Below are positions 27,542 through 38,070 of a DNA stretch of 64,000 nt, piece after piece. The stretch lies in assembly GCA_014238415.1 (NCBI GenBank), contig JABABA010000001.1, forward strand, positions 186,001 to 250,000. The letters run 5' to 3'. The stretch comes from Planctomycetota bacterium (GTDB lineage: Bacteria > Planctomycetota > UBA1135 > GCA-002686595). The number at the start of each line of letters is the position of its first letter. Within the stretch, counting starts at the first letter, position 1. Both the position numbers and the translations under genes were made by a program. The notes below the pieces were generated by a model, which was not told the origin of the DNA, did not search any database, and was given only the letters and a program-made list of their open reading frames with translations.

Positions 27542-28579
27542 ATGCGCCTCCTCCTCCCCCTTCTCCTGCTCGCGGGCCCGGCTCTGTCCCAAAGCCCCAT
27601 CTCCATGACCATTTCGTCAAGCCAAAGCCAATGGAATTGGAGTGGCACCTCTAGCATTGGCCCGATTGTGGGCAACCCATCGACCAATTTTGCAATCAAC
27701 GGCGACATGGTCGTGACCCTGGGAGCGGGCGTACTGCCCATCTCAACTGGACAGTTCAATTCCGGTGGGGTTGCCAATGTATTCCCCGATCTGCACGGCA
27801 TGATTCCAAACCCTCTGCCCTTCCTGCCGCCTCTTGCCACCATCGATGTGGTAGGCCTGACGCTTGAGTTCACCTCGGCCCCGTTCGTCGTAAGCGGCAA
27901 TGGCAGCTTCAGCACCAGCAATGTCACCACCGCACTTTCGGGCACGGTGACAGTTACTCCCCTGACCGGAGGTGTCAGCGTGATTGACTTGACCGGACTC
28001 TCCGGAGATCCCCAGGCCCTGAACGGGCAAATCAGCCAGGCAGGCAATACGGTGACCCTGCATGCCCCTTCAACGGGAACCTTCTCCTTCATAGACCCGG
28101 GCACGGGCATCAGCGCCGACTTCACCATCAGCGGTACGCTGCACGGTGACTGGACCAATCCGGCCCCAAGCACCTACTGCGTCGCAGCTCCCAACTCCAC
28201 AGGTCTGGCGGGCACAATTCTGATGACGGGCTCAACCCGCCTTCAGGACCAGAACCTGGTTCTCATGGCAACCCAAATGCCAGTGGGACAGTTCGCGTTC
28301 TTCATTGTTGCGCCGGACCAGGGGTTCGTACCCAATCCTGGCGGCTCCCAGGGCAATATCTGCCTCAGCGGGGGTCTTGGCCGCTACAACGCTCAAGTTG
28401 GTCAAGTGGATGCCTTCGGTAGCTTTGCACGAAACCTGAGCGTAACCAACATCCCGGTCAACCCTCCTGTCAGCGGCCAGATTGGCGAGACCTGGTACTT
28501 CCAGGCCTGGTACCGGGACCAGAACCCGGGCACCGTGAGCAACTTTACTGAAGGTCTGGCTGTGACCTTCGCTCCCTGA
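27542..28579 (+). CDS. Exported protein carrying the shared C-terminal module
   Basis: Signal MRLLLPLLLLAGPALSQ; C-terminal YCVAAPNSTGLAG...PVGQFAFFIVAPDQGFVPNPGGSQGNICLSGGLGRYNAQ...GETWYFQAWYRDQNPGTVSNFTEGLAVTF. Confidence 0.8.
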   Translation: MRLLLPLLLLAGPALSQSPISMTISSSQSQWNWSGTSSIGPIVGNPSTNFAINGDMVVTLGAGVLPISTGQFNSGGVANVFPDLHGMIPNPLPFLPPLATIDVVGLTLEFTSAPFVVSGNGSFSTSNVTTALSGTVTVTPLTGGVSVIDLTGLSGDPQALNGQISQAGNTVTLHAPSTGTFSFIDPGTGISADFTISGTLHGDWTNPAPSTYCVAAPNSTGLAGTILMTGSTRLQDQNLVLMATQMPVGQFAFFIVAPDQGFVPNPGGSQGNICLSGGLGRYNAQVGQVDAFGSFARNLSVTNIPVNPPVSGQIGETWYFQAWYRDQNPGTVSNFTEGLAVTFAP

Positions 28580-28617
28580 TAGGAGACAAGAGTCTTCGGC
28601 CCAAGGGCCCCATTCAT

Positions 28618-28660
28618 GACGCCCAGCGTTCTCTCAGGAGAAGGTTGGGCGCCTGCTTTT
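28618..28660 (+). terminator. Imperfect stem-loop plus T-tract downstream of 27542-28579
   Basis: GCCCA gcg TTCTC TCAG GAGAA ggt TGGGC followed by GCCTGCTTTT. Confidence 0.6.
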
Positions 28661-28953
28661 GGATAGCACCATGGACCCTTGGCAGGTGCACTGAGTCCCT
28701 GCGCTCCTGACAGCGATGGAGATTCGGAGACGAGCCTCAAGATCAGACGGCCAGGCACCAACCCAGCATCCTCCGGCCAACGAGATGGGGCGAGAGTCCG
28801 TGGCCCGTTCCACTGGGGACCGAACTCGCATCCTCCGCGGGCAGTCGAGGCACACCTCTATCCACATCTACCAGGCTGCGATTCCAGAAAGACCCGCCGA
28901 ATCCGACCTTTGTCCCCTCACGGAGCCCACCCTCTCGTGCATCCTCTTGCCCC

Positions 28954-29934
28954 ATGCCGAGAGCAGACGACTATTTTCAGAGCTACACCGACCCAGGTGT
29001 GCACCGTTTGATGATCCAGGACACGGTACGCACGGAAGCCTACCGGGACGCGCTCAGCGAGTTGATCCAGCCGGGAATGGAAGTCGTGGACGTAGGCTCT
29101 GGATCTGGAATCCTTTCCCTCTTTGCCGCACAAGCCGGCGCAGGGCGAGTCCACGCGGTGGAGGCCTCCAGCATGGCACCGGTGATCGAGGCTCTGGCCA
29201 AGGCCAATAACTACGAGAACATCATCAAGGTCCACCACTGCCGGGCAGAGGACCTGCAACTTGATGGCAAGGTGGATCTGATCGTCTCCGAGTGGATGGG
29301 ATATTTTGGCATCGCCGAACGGATGTTTGAGTCCGTACTCGATGTTCGCGACCGCTTTCTTGCAGAAGACGGGCGCATGGTGCCCGACCGCTTCCGCCTG
29401 AAACTGTTCCCCATCCAGGACGAGGGGCTGCATCAGGTTCATGGCCCCGGATCCTGGGATGACCCGGTCTACGGGTTCGACTTCGGGCCCCTCAGGGAAT
29501 ACGAATATGCGGAGCTCGTCACTACCGCCCCCACGATCCTGCCCAGCGGAGCCCTGGGACCCCACATGTCCCTGCTCGACCTTGATCTGGAATTCTGCAG
29601 CGCAGAGGATTTCTTCTTTGACCAGAAAATCGAGTTGCCCATCGAGTGCAAGGGAACGGTGCAGGGGATAGGGGGCTATTTCGAGGTGGACCTCGCCCCG
29701 GAAACCTCCCTGACCTGCGCTCCCGAAGCCCCCGCCACCCACTGGCGTCAGTCCTGGTTCCCGGTGCGCCCCTTCCCGGTTTGCTGCGGTGACAAACTGG
29801 AGCTGACCATGCAAGCGGTGCCGCGCTTTGAGGGGGACATCCGGCTGCCCGACTACTTGATGGACGGGGCTCTGATGCGAGCCGGTAAACTTGAACACAG
29901 TTTCTTCCATCGACATCTTGGCAGCTACGAATAG
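28954..29934 (+). CDS. Protein arginine N-methyltransferase (PRMT family)
   Basis: YFQSYTDPGVHRLMIQDTVRTEAYRDAL; VVDVGSGSGILSLFAAQAGAGRVHAVEAS; double-E loop SEWMGYFGIAERMF; THWRQSWF. Confidence 0.9.
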   Translation: MPRADDYFQSYTDPGVHRLMIQDTVRTEAYRDALSELIQPGMEVVDVGSGSGILSLFAAQAGAGRVHAVEASSMAPVIEALAKANNYENIIKVHHCRAEDLQLDGKVDLIVSEWMGYFGIAERMFESVLDVRDRFLAEDGRMVPDRFRLKLFPIQDEGLHQVHGPGSWDDPVYGFDFGPLREYEYAELVTTAPTILPSGALGPHMSLLDLDLEFCSAEDFFFDQKIELPIECKGTVQGIGGYFEVDLAPETSLTCAPEAPATHWRQSWFPVRPFPVCCGDKLELTMQAVPRFEGDIRLPDYLMDGALMRAGKLEHSFFHRHLGSYE

Positions 29935-29981
29935 AAGCACCTCCCAAACGAAGAGGACTCAGCCCCAACCAAGAGGAGACC

Positions 29982-30743
29982 ATGAGCAGCACACAAACCG
30001 ACCCCGGGCCCCAGCCCTCCGAGGATGCACCCGACAAGTCAAAGCGGTCCAAAGAGTCGGTCTGGGAGGTCTACTGGCCCAAGAAGATTGACGGGCATCG
30101 GGAGGCGCTGACCGTGGCTTCATTTCCGCCGATCATCTATTTCTGGCCGACCATGGTGATGTTGCTGGCCGGTGGCCTGCTGCAGAGCCTGGGTTTGACT
30201 TCCGAAGTCACGATCGGATGGCTGGTGAGCGCCACTCTGACCTTCAACCTCTTGGTGACCGTGGTGGACCTGGACCAGAAGAAGTTCGTCATCAGCCTCT
30301 TGGTCCTGGCTCTGGTGTGCATCGGGTTGTGGGTCGCCCACGACAAACAGTGGGCAATCCTCGGGGCCTTCACAGTCTGGCTCGGAGGACTCGAACCCAG
30401 CTACAACACGGACACCCTCTTCCTGTTGCTGGCGGCAATCTCTTCGCTCTTCGTAATTGGCATGATGCGGCCACGGCTCAATTACTGGCGCTTTGAACCC
30501 AATGAGTTCACACATTACGTGCAGCCCTTTGGCAGAGAGCAGAGCATTCCCCGCGCTGGCAGCACCGTTACCCGAGAGGTACCGGACATGCTGGAGTTGA
30601 TCCTGCTCCTCGGCGGCGGATCCCTGGTTGTGCGACGGGAAGGTCAAGTCGTTGCGCGCATCGAGCATGTGCCCTTCTTGGGACGCCGCATGCCAGCCCT
30701 TGAAGCCATGCTCGGCGTGACGCGCGTGCAGCACGTGGACTGA
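29982..30743 (+). CDS. Hypothetical multi-pass membrane protein
   Basis: Several TM segments followed by soluble C-terminal domain RPRLNYWRFEPNEFTHYVQPFGREQSIPRAG. Confidence 0.7.
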   Translation: MSSTQTDPGPQPSEDAPDKSKRSKESVWEVYWPKKIDGHREALTVASFPPIIYFWPTMVMLLAGGLLQSLGLTSEVTIGWLVSATLTFNLLVTVVDLDQKKFVISLLVLALVCIGLWVAHDKQWAILGAFTVWLGGLEPSYNTDTLFLLLAAISSLFVIGMMRPRLNYWRFEPNEFTHYVQPFGREQSIPRAGSTVTREVPDMLELILLLGGGSLVVRREGQVVARIEHVPFLGRRMPALEAMLGVTRVQHVD

Positions 30744-30774
30744 CTCCCATTTTCCAGACCCAACCCCGAAACCC

Positions 30775-32073
30775 ATGCTAGACCCCGACCTGGCCCAGAG
30801 CGAAGACCTTGCTGCCCTGATCAACGCATCCCCCAGCCCCCGGCTGGCCTGCAAAGAAGTGGCAGGACGATTGAGTCAGGCAGGCTTTCAAGAACTTGAG
30901 GACCGCGACTCTTGGGCCGACATTGAGGGTGGATGGTTTGTGCGCCGAGCCGGATCCCTGCATGCCGGCTTCGAGCCGCCGAACTTGGACAAGGCCGGCG
31001 GTTTTCGCCTACTTGGGGCCCACACGGACAGCCCCAACCTGCGGCTCAAGCCCAAGCCGGACAGTGGCCGAGCCGGTTACCGCCAGTTGGGCGTTGAGAT
31101 CTACGGGGGGGCACTGCTGAACTCTTGGCTGGACAGGGACCTGGGAATCTCCGGAACGGTCTGGATCGATGGAGACAGTCAGCCCACTGCACTGGATTTT
31201 CACTTCGATGAACCCCTGCTGCGGGTGCCTCAACTGGCAATCCATCTGCATCCGGAATTGCGAAAGGATGGCCTGAGGCTCAACCCCCAACAGCACCTCT
31301 CCCCAGTCTTTGGCCTAGGCGTTCAACGCGAGGGAGTCTTCAAGGAGTGGCTCTGTGATCGATTGGAGGTCAACCCAAAGGACACGCTCTCCTTCGAGAT
31401 CATGACCCACGACCTGACTCCCGCTCGCCTGACGGGACCCAACCAGGAGTTCCTCAGTGCCCCCCGGCTGGACAACCTGCTCTCAACCTGGGCCGCAACC
31501 ATGAGCCTGCTGGAGTGTGCGCAAAAGGGCACAGAGCGGGCCACTGTGATCACCCTGTTCGACCACGAGGAAGTCGGGTCCGGCTCACGCAGCGGAGCCC
31601 AGGGGCCCCATCTGCGCCAGATACTTGAGCGATTGATAATGCAACGGGGTGGGCAACGTGAGGACTACCTACGCGCTTTGGCGGACACGATCTGCGTCTC
31701 TGCCGACATGGCCCACGCAGTGCACCCCAACTACGCCGACAAGCACGACCCGCACCATCAGGTAGCGCTCAACGGAGGTCCTGTGATCAAGGTCAATCAG
31801 AATCTGCGTTACGCCTCAGAGGGCGAGACCCAGGCGCTCTTCGAACGGGCTTGCCGCAAGGCTGAAGTGCCCTTCCAAAAGTGGGCCATGCGATCCGACA
31901 TGGCCTGCGGCTCAACTATTGGGCCCCTGACCGCAATGAACCTGGGAATTGGCGTGGTGGATGTTGGCTGCCCCCAACTTGCCATGCACAGCGCCCGGGA
32001 GTTCGGTGGTTCAGGTGACCCGGGCTGGATGGTGGCTGCCATGAGCGCCTTCTGCGGTGCCGGCGAGGGGTGA
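30775..32073 (+). CDS. M18 family aminopeptidase
   Basis: LLGAHTDSPNLRLKPKP, QLGVEIYGGALLNSWLDRDLGISG, TLFDHEEVGSGSRSGA, VSADMAHAVHPNY. Confidence 0.95.
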   Translation: MLDPDLAQSEDLAALINASPSPRLACKEVAGRLSQAGFQELEDRDSWADIEGGWFVRRAGSLHAGFEPPNLDKAGGFRLLGAHTDSPNLRLKPKPDSGRAGYRQLGVEIYGGALLNSWLDRDLGISGTVWIDGDSQPTALDFHFDEPLLRVPQLAIHLHPELRKDGLRLNPQQHLSPVFGLGVQREGVFKEWLCDRLEVNPKDTLSFEIMTHDLTPARLTGPNQEFLSAPRLDNLLSTWAATMSLLECAQKGTERATVITLFDHEEVGSGSRSGAQGPHLRQILERLIMQRGGQREDYLRALADTICVSADMAHAVHPNYADKHDPHHQVALNGGPVIKVNQNLRYASEGETQALFERACRKAEVPFQKWAMRSDMACGSTIGPLTAMNLGIGVVDVGCPQLAMHSAREFGGSGDPGWMVAAMSAFCGAGEG

Positions 32074-32080
32074 GCAGAGT

Positions 32081-32482
32081 TCAGTTCCCACGCCGGGCCC
32101 TGAATCCCTGACCCACCAACCAGTCCAGAACCGGATCGGCGATCTCTCCCTGGATCACAACTTCCTGCCCCTCCACCCGTGCGCCTCTGCCGAGAGCCTT
32201 GCTGGCTGCCCTGGCAATGGATTTGCACCGATCCTGGGGAAGGCCCTGCACGAGCACCACGCCCTTGCCTGCGCGGCCTTTGCGCTCACGACGCACGATG
32301 AGTTCCGGTTGGACCCTGGAAGTCTTGGATGGAGGCTGGGCGGGTTGCTCGAAAGAAGCATCAGGAGCATCCGAGCCCGATCCCCCCTTGGCCCCGGTGA
32401 GTTGTGTGAAAGGATTGTGCTGCAAGCCCTCGGCTGGCCCGTCCAGTTCACGCCTGCCCTGGTCCTTGGATTTTTTGCCCAT
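32081..32482 (-). CDS. SUI1/eIF1-like (YciH-type) translation factor
   Basis: VRRERKGRAGKGVVLVQGLPQDRCKSIARAASKALGRGARVEGQEVVIQGEIADPVLDWLVGQGF. Confidence 0.85.
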   Translation of the reverse strand: MGKKSKDQGRRELDGPAEGLQHNPFTQLTGAKGGSGSDAPDASFEQPAQPPSKTSRVQPELIVRRERKGRAGKGVVLVQGLPQDRCKSIARAASKALGRGARVEGQEVVIQGEIADPVLDWLVGQGFRARRGN

Positions 32483-32496
32483 GGGCCCAATCTAGC

Positions 32497-34053
32497 TCAT
32501 TGGGGCTGTTCCAGGTGAAACCCGCACTCGCCCAGTCCCGGCGCAAGGCCCTTGAGAACCAACACATTCAACCATCCGCCTGGCACTTCCAAGGAGACTG
32601 CCACATAGTCTCGAGCCAGAAGTTGTGCCTCCTCGGCGCTGCGGGGAAGACCAATGTGAGCGGCGCTATCCTGGGTCAAGCTGCGACGCACATCCAGTCC
32701 GGCCCAGGGCCGCGTACGAAGGCGTTGGTGGTCCAGATGAAGAATCTCCACACCATCGAGGGCCAACAATCCAAAGGCGTCCCGGCCATGGCGTACGCGC
32801 CCGGGTGCAGGAGAGCGCGCGATCTTGCGATCGGTCAAACCCGATGCATCGCGCAAGGGTATGTCTGGTTCAAACCAACGCAGACTCTGCATGTCACGCA
32901 CCCCAATAGTTGCACCCCCGAGGGCACGGGAAGCACAGGCGAGACCCCGACCGGCGGACTGTTCCAGATCGAAATCACGGGTTCGGAGCGGCTCAAAACT
33001 GGAGACTTCGAACAGCTGGCGCGCCACTCCTCCGGCTGCAGCCAGGGCAGGCAGGAGTACCAGGGCCAGTGCCACAAGGGCACCACAGCTCTGAACACGG
33101 TTGCCCCCTTTGAGCATGAGCCCCACGCACCCCAAACCCAGCAAGCTGACCGGAAGCATCAGTCGGGCCCCCACATAACCGTCTCCGCCCTCGAGCAGGA
33201 CAAGGGCCAGGGCTGCTCCACCCAACAGAGAGAGTCTCCGTGCACGGGTCAGCCCTGCTTCACCTGGCAACCACGCCAGGCAGAGCCCCAGCATGATCCC
33301 GGCACCCGCCGGGGTAACCAGAAACGCGCGCATGTAAGCGATTCCGTCACGGACTTCCTCCAACCGAGAGTCCGAACTCTTGGCGTAGAAGGTATCCGGC
33401 AGAATGTGCCCTGCCGCCCAGTAACGCCAAATGAATCCGAGGGACACCGCGAGCACAACCCAGGGCAGCAGTCTGGGGCGGATGGCAGCCAGAAGGAGAG
33501 CAAGCAGGGCTGCTTCAGGGCGGCACCAGGCCAGGGCAACCAGGGCCATCCCAAGCCGTTGGTTCCGCCAGTTCTGGAGCCAGCCCAGAGCAACAAGCCC
33601 CATACAGAGGCCCCAGAGTGCGCTTTCCAACAAATAGGCGCTACCCTCGGCAAACCCTGGTGCACAGACAAATCCAAGGCCCAGGAGTCCAGCCATCCAA
33701 GGCACGCGCACATCGGCGCCGGCGCCTCCCTGCCCCCCCTCGGTCAAGACCCGCGCCACCCTCACGAATACCCAGCAGGTCATCAGATAGAGGACGGTAT
33801 TGCCCCACCAAACCATGAGAATCGGATCGCCCAGGGTCTGGAGAAGGGCCTTGAGCAGAAGGTCGAGGCTGCTGGTCGCCCCCCAAGCGGGGAGCCCGGC
33901 GGCTTCAAGGCTGCCCCAGGAGCCCTCCAGCAAGCTGCGCCCCTGACTCAGGACCACAAACACGTCATCCAGGCTGCCCGCCCGCTGGGAGCCCAGCAGA
34001 AGCAGACCCACGACCAGGGCAGCGAGAGCGGATAACAGGCGGAGGGGGGACAT
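32497..34053 (-). CDS. Multi-pass membrane protein, possible glycosyltransferase (GT-C-like)
   Basis: About 10 TM segments, early luminal SLDDVFVVLSQGRSLLEG, C-terminal soluble domain. Confidence 0.6.
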   Translation of the reverse strand: MSPLRLLSALAALVVGLLLLGSQRAGSLDDVFVVLSQGRSLLEGSWGSLEAAGLPAWGATSSLDLLLKALLQTLGDPILMVWWGNTVLYLMTCWVFVRVARVLTEGGQGGAGADVRVPWMAGLLGLGFVCAPGFAEGSAYLLESALWGLCMGLVALGWLQNWRNQRLGMALVALAWCRPEAALLALLLAAIRPRLLPWVVLAVSLGFIWRYWAAGHILPDTFYAKSSDSRLEEVRDGIAYMRAFLVTPAGAGIMLGLCLAWLPGEAGLTRARRLSLLGGAALALVLLEGGDGYVGARLMLPVSLLGLGCVGLMLKGGNRVQSCGALVALALVLLPALAAAGGVARQLFEVSSFEPLRTRDFDLEQSAGRGLACASRALGGATIGVRDMQSLRWFEPDIPLRDASGLTDRKIARSPAPGRVRHGRDAFGLLALDGVEILHLDHQRLRTRPWAGLDVRRSLTQDSAAHIGLPRSAEEAQLLARDYVAVSLEVPGGWLNVLVLKGLAPGLGECGFHLEQPQ

Positions 34054-34502
34054 TGCAGGGAGGCAGCATGCACGATCCTAGGGCCCAATTCTGCCCCCTG
34101 TGAGCATGAATGCAGCCCACAACTGATTTGAGCGCTTCCCGGGCACCTTGGGCCCCACTGACTCCCCCGCATGGACCCACTCGTGGGTCGCTCCCCACCA
34201 CCCTTTGAGCCGTGCGGTATCGCACGATGGGCCCCAAGAAGTGTCATGTACGAGTGCTCGAAACCGTTGCCTGATGGCCCCTGGAGCCCTATGGTATGTG
34301 CCCCATTGCCGCTGCGTGCTGGAACAGGATTTGCCTGTGCCGGACGCAGGTTCTGGAATTCCTGACCGGGCACGCCAGAATCCGACAATCCAGCCTCTAA
34401 CCTCCGGCACATCATCCAATCCCCCGGCCCAAGCCGTCGGGCGTCTCCCTAGCAGCTTCATTCTCTGCACCCTCTCCCGCCTGATCGAGCGGGCCCTTTC
34501 CG

Positions 34503-37500
34503 ATGACCCGTCAAGCCACGAGCACTACGCAATCAACTATGGCCAACGCCACCTCCACCAAGCACCTGCCCAGGCCCCACGGGAATTCGGTCCGGACGCT
34601 GCTCTCCAAGTTTGCCATGGGCGGTTCCTTGCTGGCTCTTGCTGTTGCCTGCAATGACACAGTTACCCCCACGATCATCACCAGCAATCCAGGAGAGGTG
34701 ATTGTCAATCCACTCAACGGTCGACGGGTGATCGTTGATCAGTCCTACGGCGGCCTGACCCCCGACCTGCGACTGGAACGCATCTCCTGGGGCCGACTGG
34801 TGAATGTGTTTGCCCTCGGGGCCCAGCCTGGCGACCCCAAGATTCTGACCAATGTGGATCTGGTGATCGACCCGGGCGTGCAAACCAGTGCAGGCTTCTA
34901 TGAACTCAACTCCACCACCCTCACAGGCAAGGATGAGCTGACCATCTTGCGCACTCTGGATGGCGGCTCCCAGGAAGAGTCCTTCAACACCCTGCTTCGT
35001 CAGCTTTCCGAGGGTCTTGAACCCGTGGCCGATGTGGGTTTCATCACCAGCGGTTTCTTTACCGCCATCCCACGCAACGCAGCCTTGCAAATCACTTTCA
35101 ACGACCTGCTTGACCCCAGCACGGTCAATGAGCGAAGCCTGCGCATTTTGGTGGGAGCACCATCAACGGTGCCCTTTGAGTCCCGCATCATCGTGGACCC
35201 CAACCACGGGGACGTGCTCGACACCAATCACGACGGCGCTCTTGCGTTTCACCCCACTCGGGTTGTGCTCGACCTGACCATCAGCGAGGTCGAATCATTC
35301 TCCACCGACCCGCCCCTGGCGCCCAATGCCATTGGCTTACCCGCCAGCATCACCGCCAGCGTCGCCAATCTCCAACTGCGCATCCCCACGGTGATCAATC
35401 CGATCCTGGGGCAGGATGTGCTGGTCTCCAACCTGACGGCGCACCACATCGAAGCCGTGGGCGCCGGAACAGTGGACTACTCCGATCCTCTGCAGCCCAT
35501 CATGCGCAACGCGCGCTCTGGGGGCAGCGAGGGCCTGACCGGGGACGCCTACAACGGATTCCTGATTGACAACCACCCGCCGAGCATTGTGGGCGTCTTT
35601 GACGGCACCATCCTGCAAGTTCCCCAGCAGCAGACACAGCAAACCCAGTTTATTATCCCGGTGATGAGCTTTGACTCCCAAAACTGTGCCCAGCAGCTAT
35701 TTGATGGCGACGTGCTGGTACAGGGGGCGGTGGTGGCTCAGGTGCTGCAGCCTTCAAGTGCGCCCCTGGGGCCGGACATCGGTTCGGTCCGGGTGGAACT
35801 GCTCCAGTGGCCGCCAGCCTGGGGGGACAACCCCTCCGAATGGACATCCATAGCGGTACAACCGGTCAAGATCCACTCAGCATGGGATGCGGACCTGGAT
35901 ACGGGCAATGAGGCCTGCTTCATCACCCTGCGTCCCGAGGCTCTGGGCGCGCCGGAAAACCCCACCAGCCAGGCACATGTTTCCACCAAAGTCTCCGTAC
36001 GTTTCAGCGAGCCCATGGCCAGTGACACGATGGAGGCCTTCGAATCCCTGCGACTGACTCGCAAATCCCTGAGCGCCCCCGATTTCGGCTCCCACGATTG
36101 GGTGGTTGCTGCGATCCTGGCAAATACGAGCCTTGACAGTTTCGAACTTACACCGGATCTGCCCCTTGCTCATGCCGCCGGCTCGGCCGAGGTCTACACC
36201 TTTTCAATGAATCCCGATGACAACGGGGCCACGGATCTGGCTGGTAACCCGCTCAGCTCAACTCTGCCCGAGGTTCCTATCACGCTCTGGACAGGAGGCG
36301 AAGCGGTGGTCAACGGAGGTCGCGCAAGCCGCTATACCTCCCATGACGAAGACCTGCAGATCGCCGATCCGATCACGGCCGCCTTCCCCTACGCAGAATG
36401 GGGCGGTGAAATCGTCTTCCAGTCCGCACTGGGAATCATCCGCCCCAGACCGGTCTCGCGCTTCATGGGCGTGGTGGCTCGGGAGCCCGCGGAGACGGCA
36501 AACGGCAATCCAGCCTACAGTGGCTTCTCAACGGTCAATGCAATGCCCGTCAACCCTACCCGTGTCATCGACCCGCTCTCGCGCTTCGGCTCCAAGACCC
36601 AGTTCATCTGGCGCTTCATGGATGTGGGCTTCAACATTATTGAACGTGGGCCGGGGCTCGATGTAGACGACCCGACGGACGATCTCTACATACCCGATCC
36701 CAGCACCTACAACTTGGATGTGGAAGGACTCTGGTGGGCTCCAAAATCAGGCACACCGGTGATCGACAGTTTCGATGTGATCGAAATGCGTATGTCCCAT
36801 GGGTTCTTCCAGCCCGACGAGTGGGTAGTAGGCCCCCCCTACATCGTGCCCTTTGCTGACTCGGGTCTGGTGCCCACCTTCACCAACAACATGCTGAGCG
36901 GATCTGAAGATCCCCAGCGCATTGTCCACACCCGGGATCTGGGCTACATCATTTCGCCGGGTGAATTGATCCTGGTGGGCACCAATACAACCCTCATGCC
37001 CTGGCCAATGAACAGAACAATTCCGCCCAGCGAGCACCGCTACTACACCTGGCGGGACACGGGCCTGCGCACACGCGGTGGTCCAGGCAACGGCGGGGTC
37101 GACATGCAGCGCTGGTTCGAGACCAACCCGGAGATCAACCTGCCCATTCAGCCGCCTCCGGGAATCGTCGTCTGCGACGACCCCATGAATCCGCCGGTGT
37201 TCCACCCCTTCTACAGCACGGAACAGATCCAGAGCATTGCCCTTCCTCTCCTGGTTGAAGTGCGCTGCTTCAGTGACCTGGCCGCCTCCGGCGCCAACGA
37301 CTTTGACACGAACATCGCCCCCCCGCCGGTCTACACCGGTCTGCAGCCCTACTTCCGGGCCTTTTCCACTGGTGGATACCCCGCAGGCAGTGACGATGCC
37401 TTCATCGTCAACCCTGACCTGCAGGACTTCGCCAATGGCGGTTTCGATTCCAACTCGGTGCCCCCGGGCGACCCAACCCCGGGCTTGGACAACTACGTCT

Positions 37501-38027
37501 ACATCGGAGGTCTCGATTTTGTGGTGCGCATCAGCCGCAGCCACTCGATCTGGTGGGAGGTACTCGATGCCAATGGCGAGAACTTCCCCAATGGCCTGAT
37601 CAACAACCCGAGCTTCAATCCGCCGGTCCTTGAACCCCGCGCGGAACTGCGGCCGGTCGGCACCAGCATTCAAGCCTCCTTCCGTGGTGCAAGCGGTGTA
37701 ACTACCAGCCCCGGTCCGCCGCCGATCGAAACCGACCCCGCGTTCCAAGTGCGGGAGGCTGCGACCATGCTTGACCGGTATGGGGACCACTATGTGGACA
37801 CCTCTTCAATCTGTGACAACTCCATCGATCATGACGCCTTCAGCGCACTGACCGGTGTTCTGCAAGTCAACACACCGATCACTTTCACCGGAAACGACAG
37901 CTGGCAAGATGACGTGTCCCAAATCAACGGGTCCTTCTACTACCAGGTGCGACTGACCTTCACCTCAAATGCCACCAGCGGGATCTCGCCCTACCTGAGC
38001 GCATTTGGTATGACCTGGCAGCAGTGA
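34503..38027 (+). CDS. Large lipoprotein with Ig-like (Big_5-type) repeats
   Basis: LLALAVACND lipobox-like; ITFNDLLDPSTVNERSLRILVG and VRFSEPMASDTMEAFESLRLT are typical of Big_5-like repeats. Start may be 34539. Confidence 0.65.
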   Translation: MTRQATSTTQSTMANATSTKHLPRPHGNSVRTLLSKFAMGGSLLALAVACNDTVTPTIITSNPGEVIVNPLNGRRVIVDQSYGGLTPDLRLERISWGRLVNVFALGAQPGDPKILTNVDLVIDPGVQTSAGFYELNSTTLTGKDELTILRTLDGGSQEESFNTLLRQLSEGLEPVADVGFITSGFFTAIPRNAALQITFNDLLDPSTVNERSLRILVGAPSTVPFESRIIVDPNHGDVLDTNHDGALAFHPTRVVLDLTISEVESFSTDPPLAPNAIGLPASITASVANLQLRIPTVINPILGQDVLVSNLTAHHIEAVGAGTVDYSDPLQPIMRNARSGGSEGLTGDAYNGFLIDNHPPSIVGVFDGTILQVPQQQTQQTQFIIPVMSFDSQNCAQQLFDGDVLVQGAVVAQVLQPSSAPLGPDIGSVRVELLQWPPAWGDNPSEWTSIAVQPVKIHSAWDADLDTGNEACFITLRPEALGAPENPTSQAHVSTKVSVRFSEPMASDTMEAFESLRLTRKSLSAPDFGSHDWVVAAILANTSLDSFELTPDLPLAHAAGSAEVYTFSMNPDDNGATDLAGNPLSSTLPEVPITLWTGGEAVVNGGRASRYTSHDEDLQIADPITAAFPYAEWGGEIVFQSALGIIRPRPVSRFMGVVAREPAETANGNPAYSGFSTVNAMPVNPTRVIDPLSRFGSKTQFIWRFMDVGFNIIERGPGLDVDDPTDDLYIPDPSTYNLDVEGLWWAPKSGTPVIDSFDVIEMRMSHGFFQPDEWVVGPPYIVPFADSGLVPTFTNNMLSGSEDPQRIVHTRDLGYIISPGELILVGTNTTLMPWPMNRTIPPSEHRYYTWRDTGLRTRGGPGNGGVDMQRWFETNPEINLPIQPPPGIVVCDDPMNPPVFHPFYSTEQIQSIALPLLVEVRCFSDLAASGANDFDTNIAPPPVYTGLQPYFRAFSTGGYPAGSDDAFIVNPDLQDFANGGFDSNSVPPGDPTPGLDNYVYIGGLDFVVRISRSHSIWWEVLDANGENFPNGLINNPSFNPPVLEPRAELRPVGTSIQASFRGASGVTTSPGPPPIETDPAFQVREAATMLDRYGDHYVDTSSICDNSIDHDAFSALTGVLQVNTPITFTGNDSWQDDVSQINGSFYYQVRLTFTSNATSGISPYLSAFGMTWQQ

Positions 38028-38070
38028 GATCAGAGCGGGATCTTGTGGTAGCCCACCAGGTTTCAACCTC

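Noticed and set aside
32500-34035. 511-aa plus-strand ORF
   Set aside because: Antisense of multi-pass membrane protein 32497-34053; Q/H/P-rich with no domain-like pattern.
36747-37790. 347-aa minus-strand ORF
   Set aside because: Fully antisense to the 1174-aa lipoprotein; composition fits a shadow frame.
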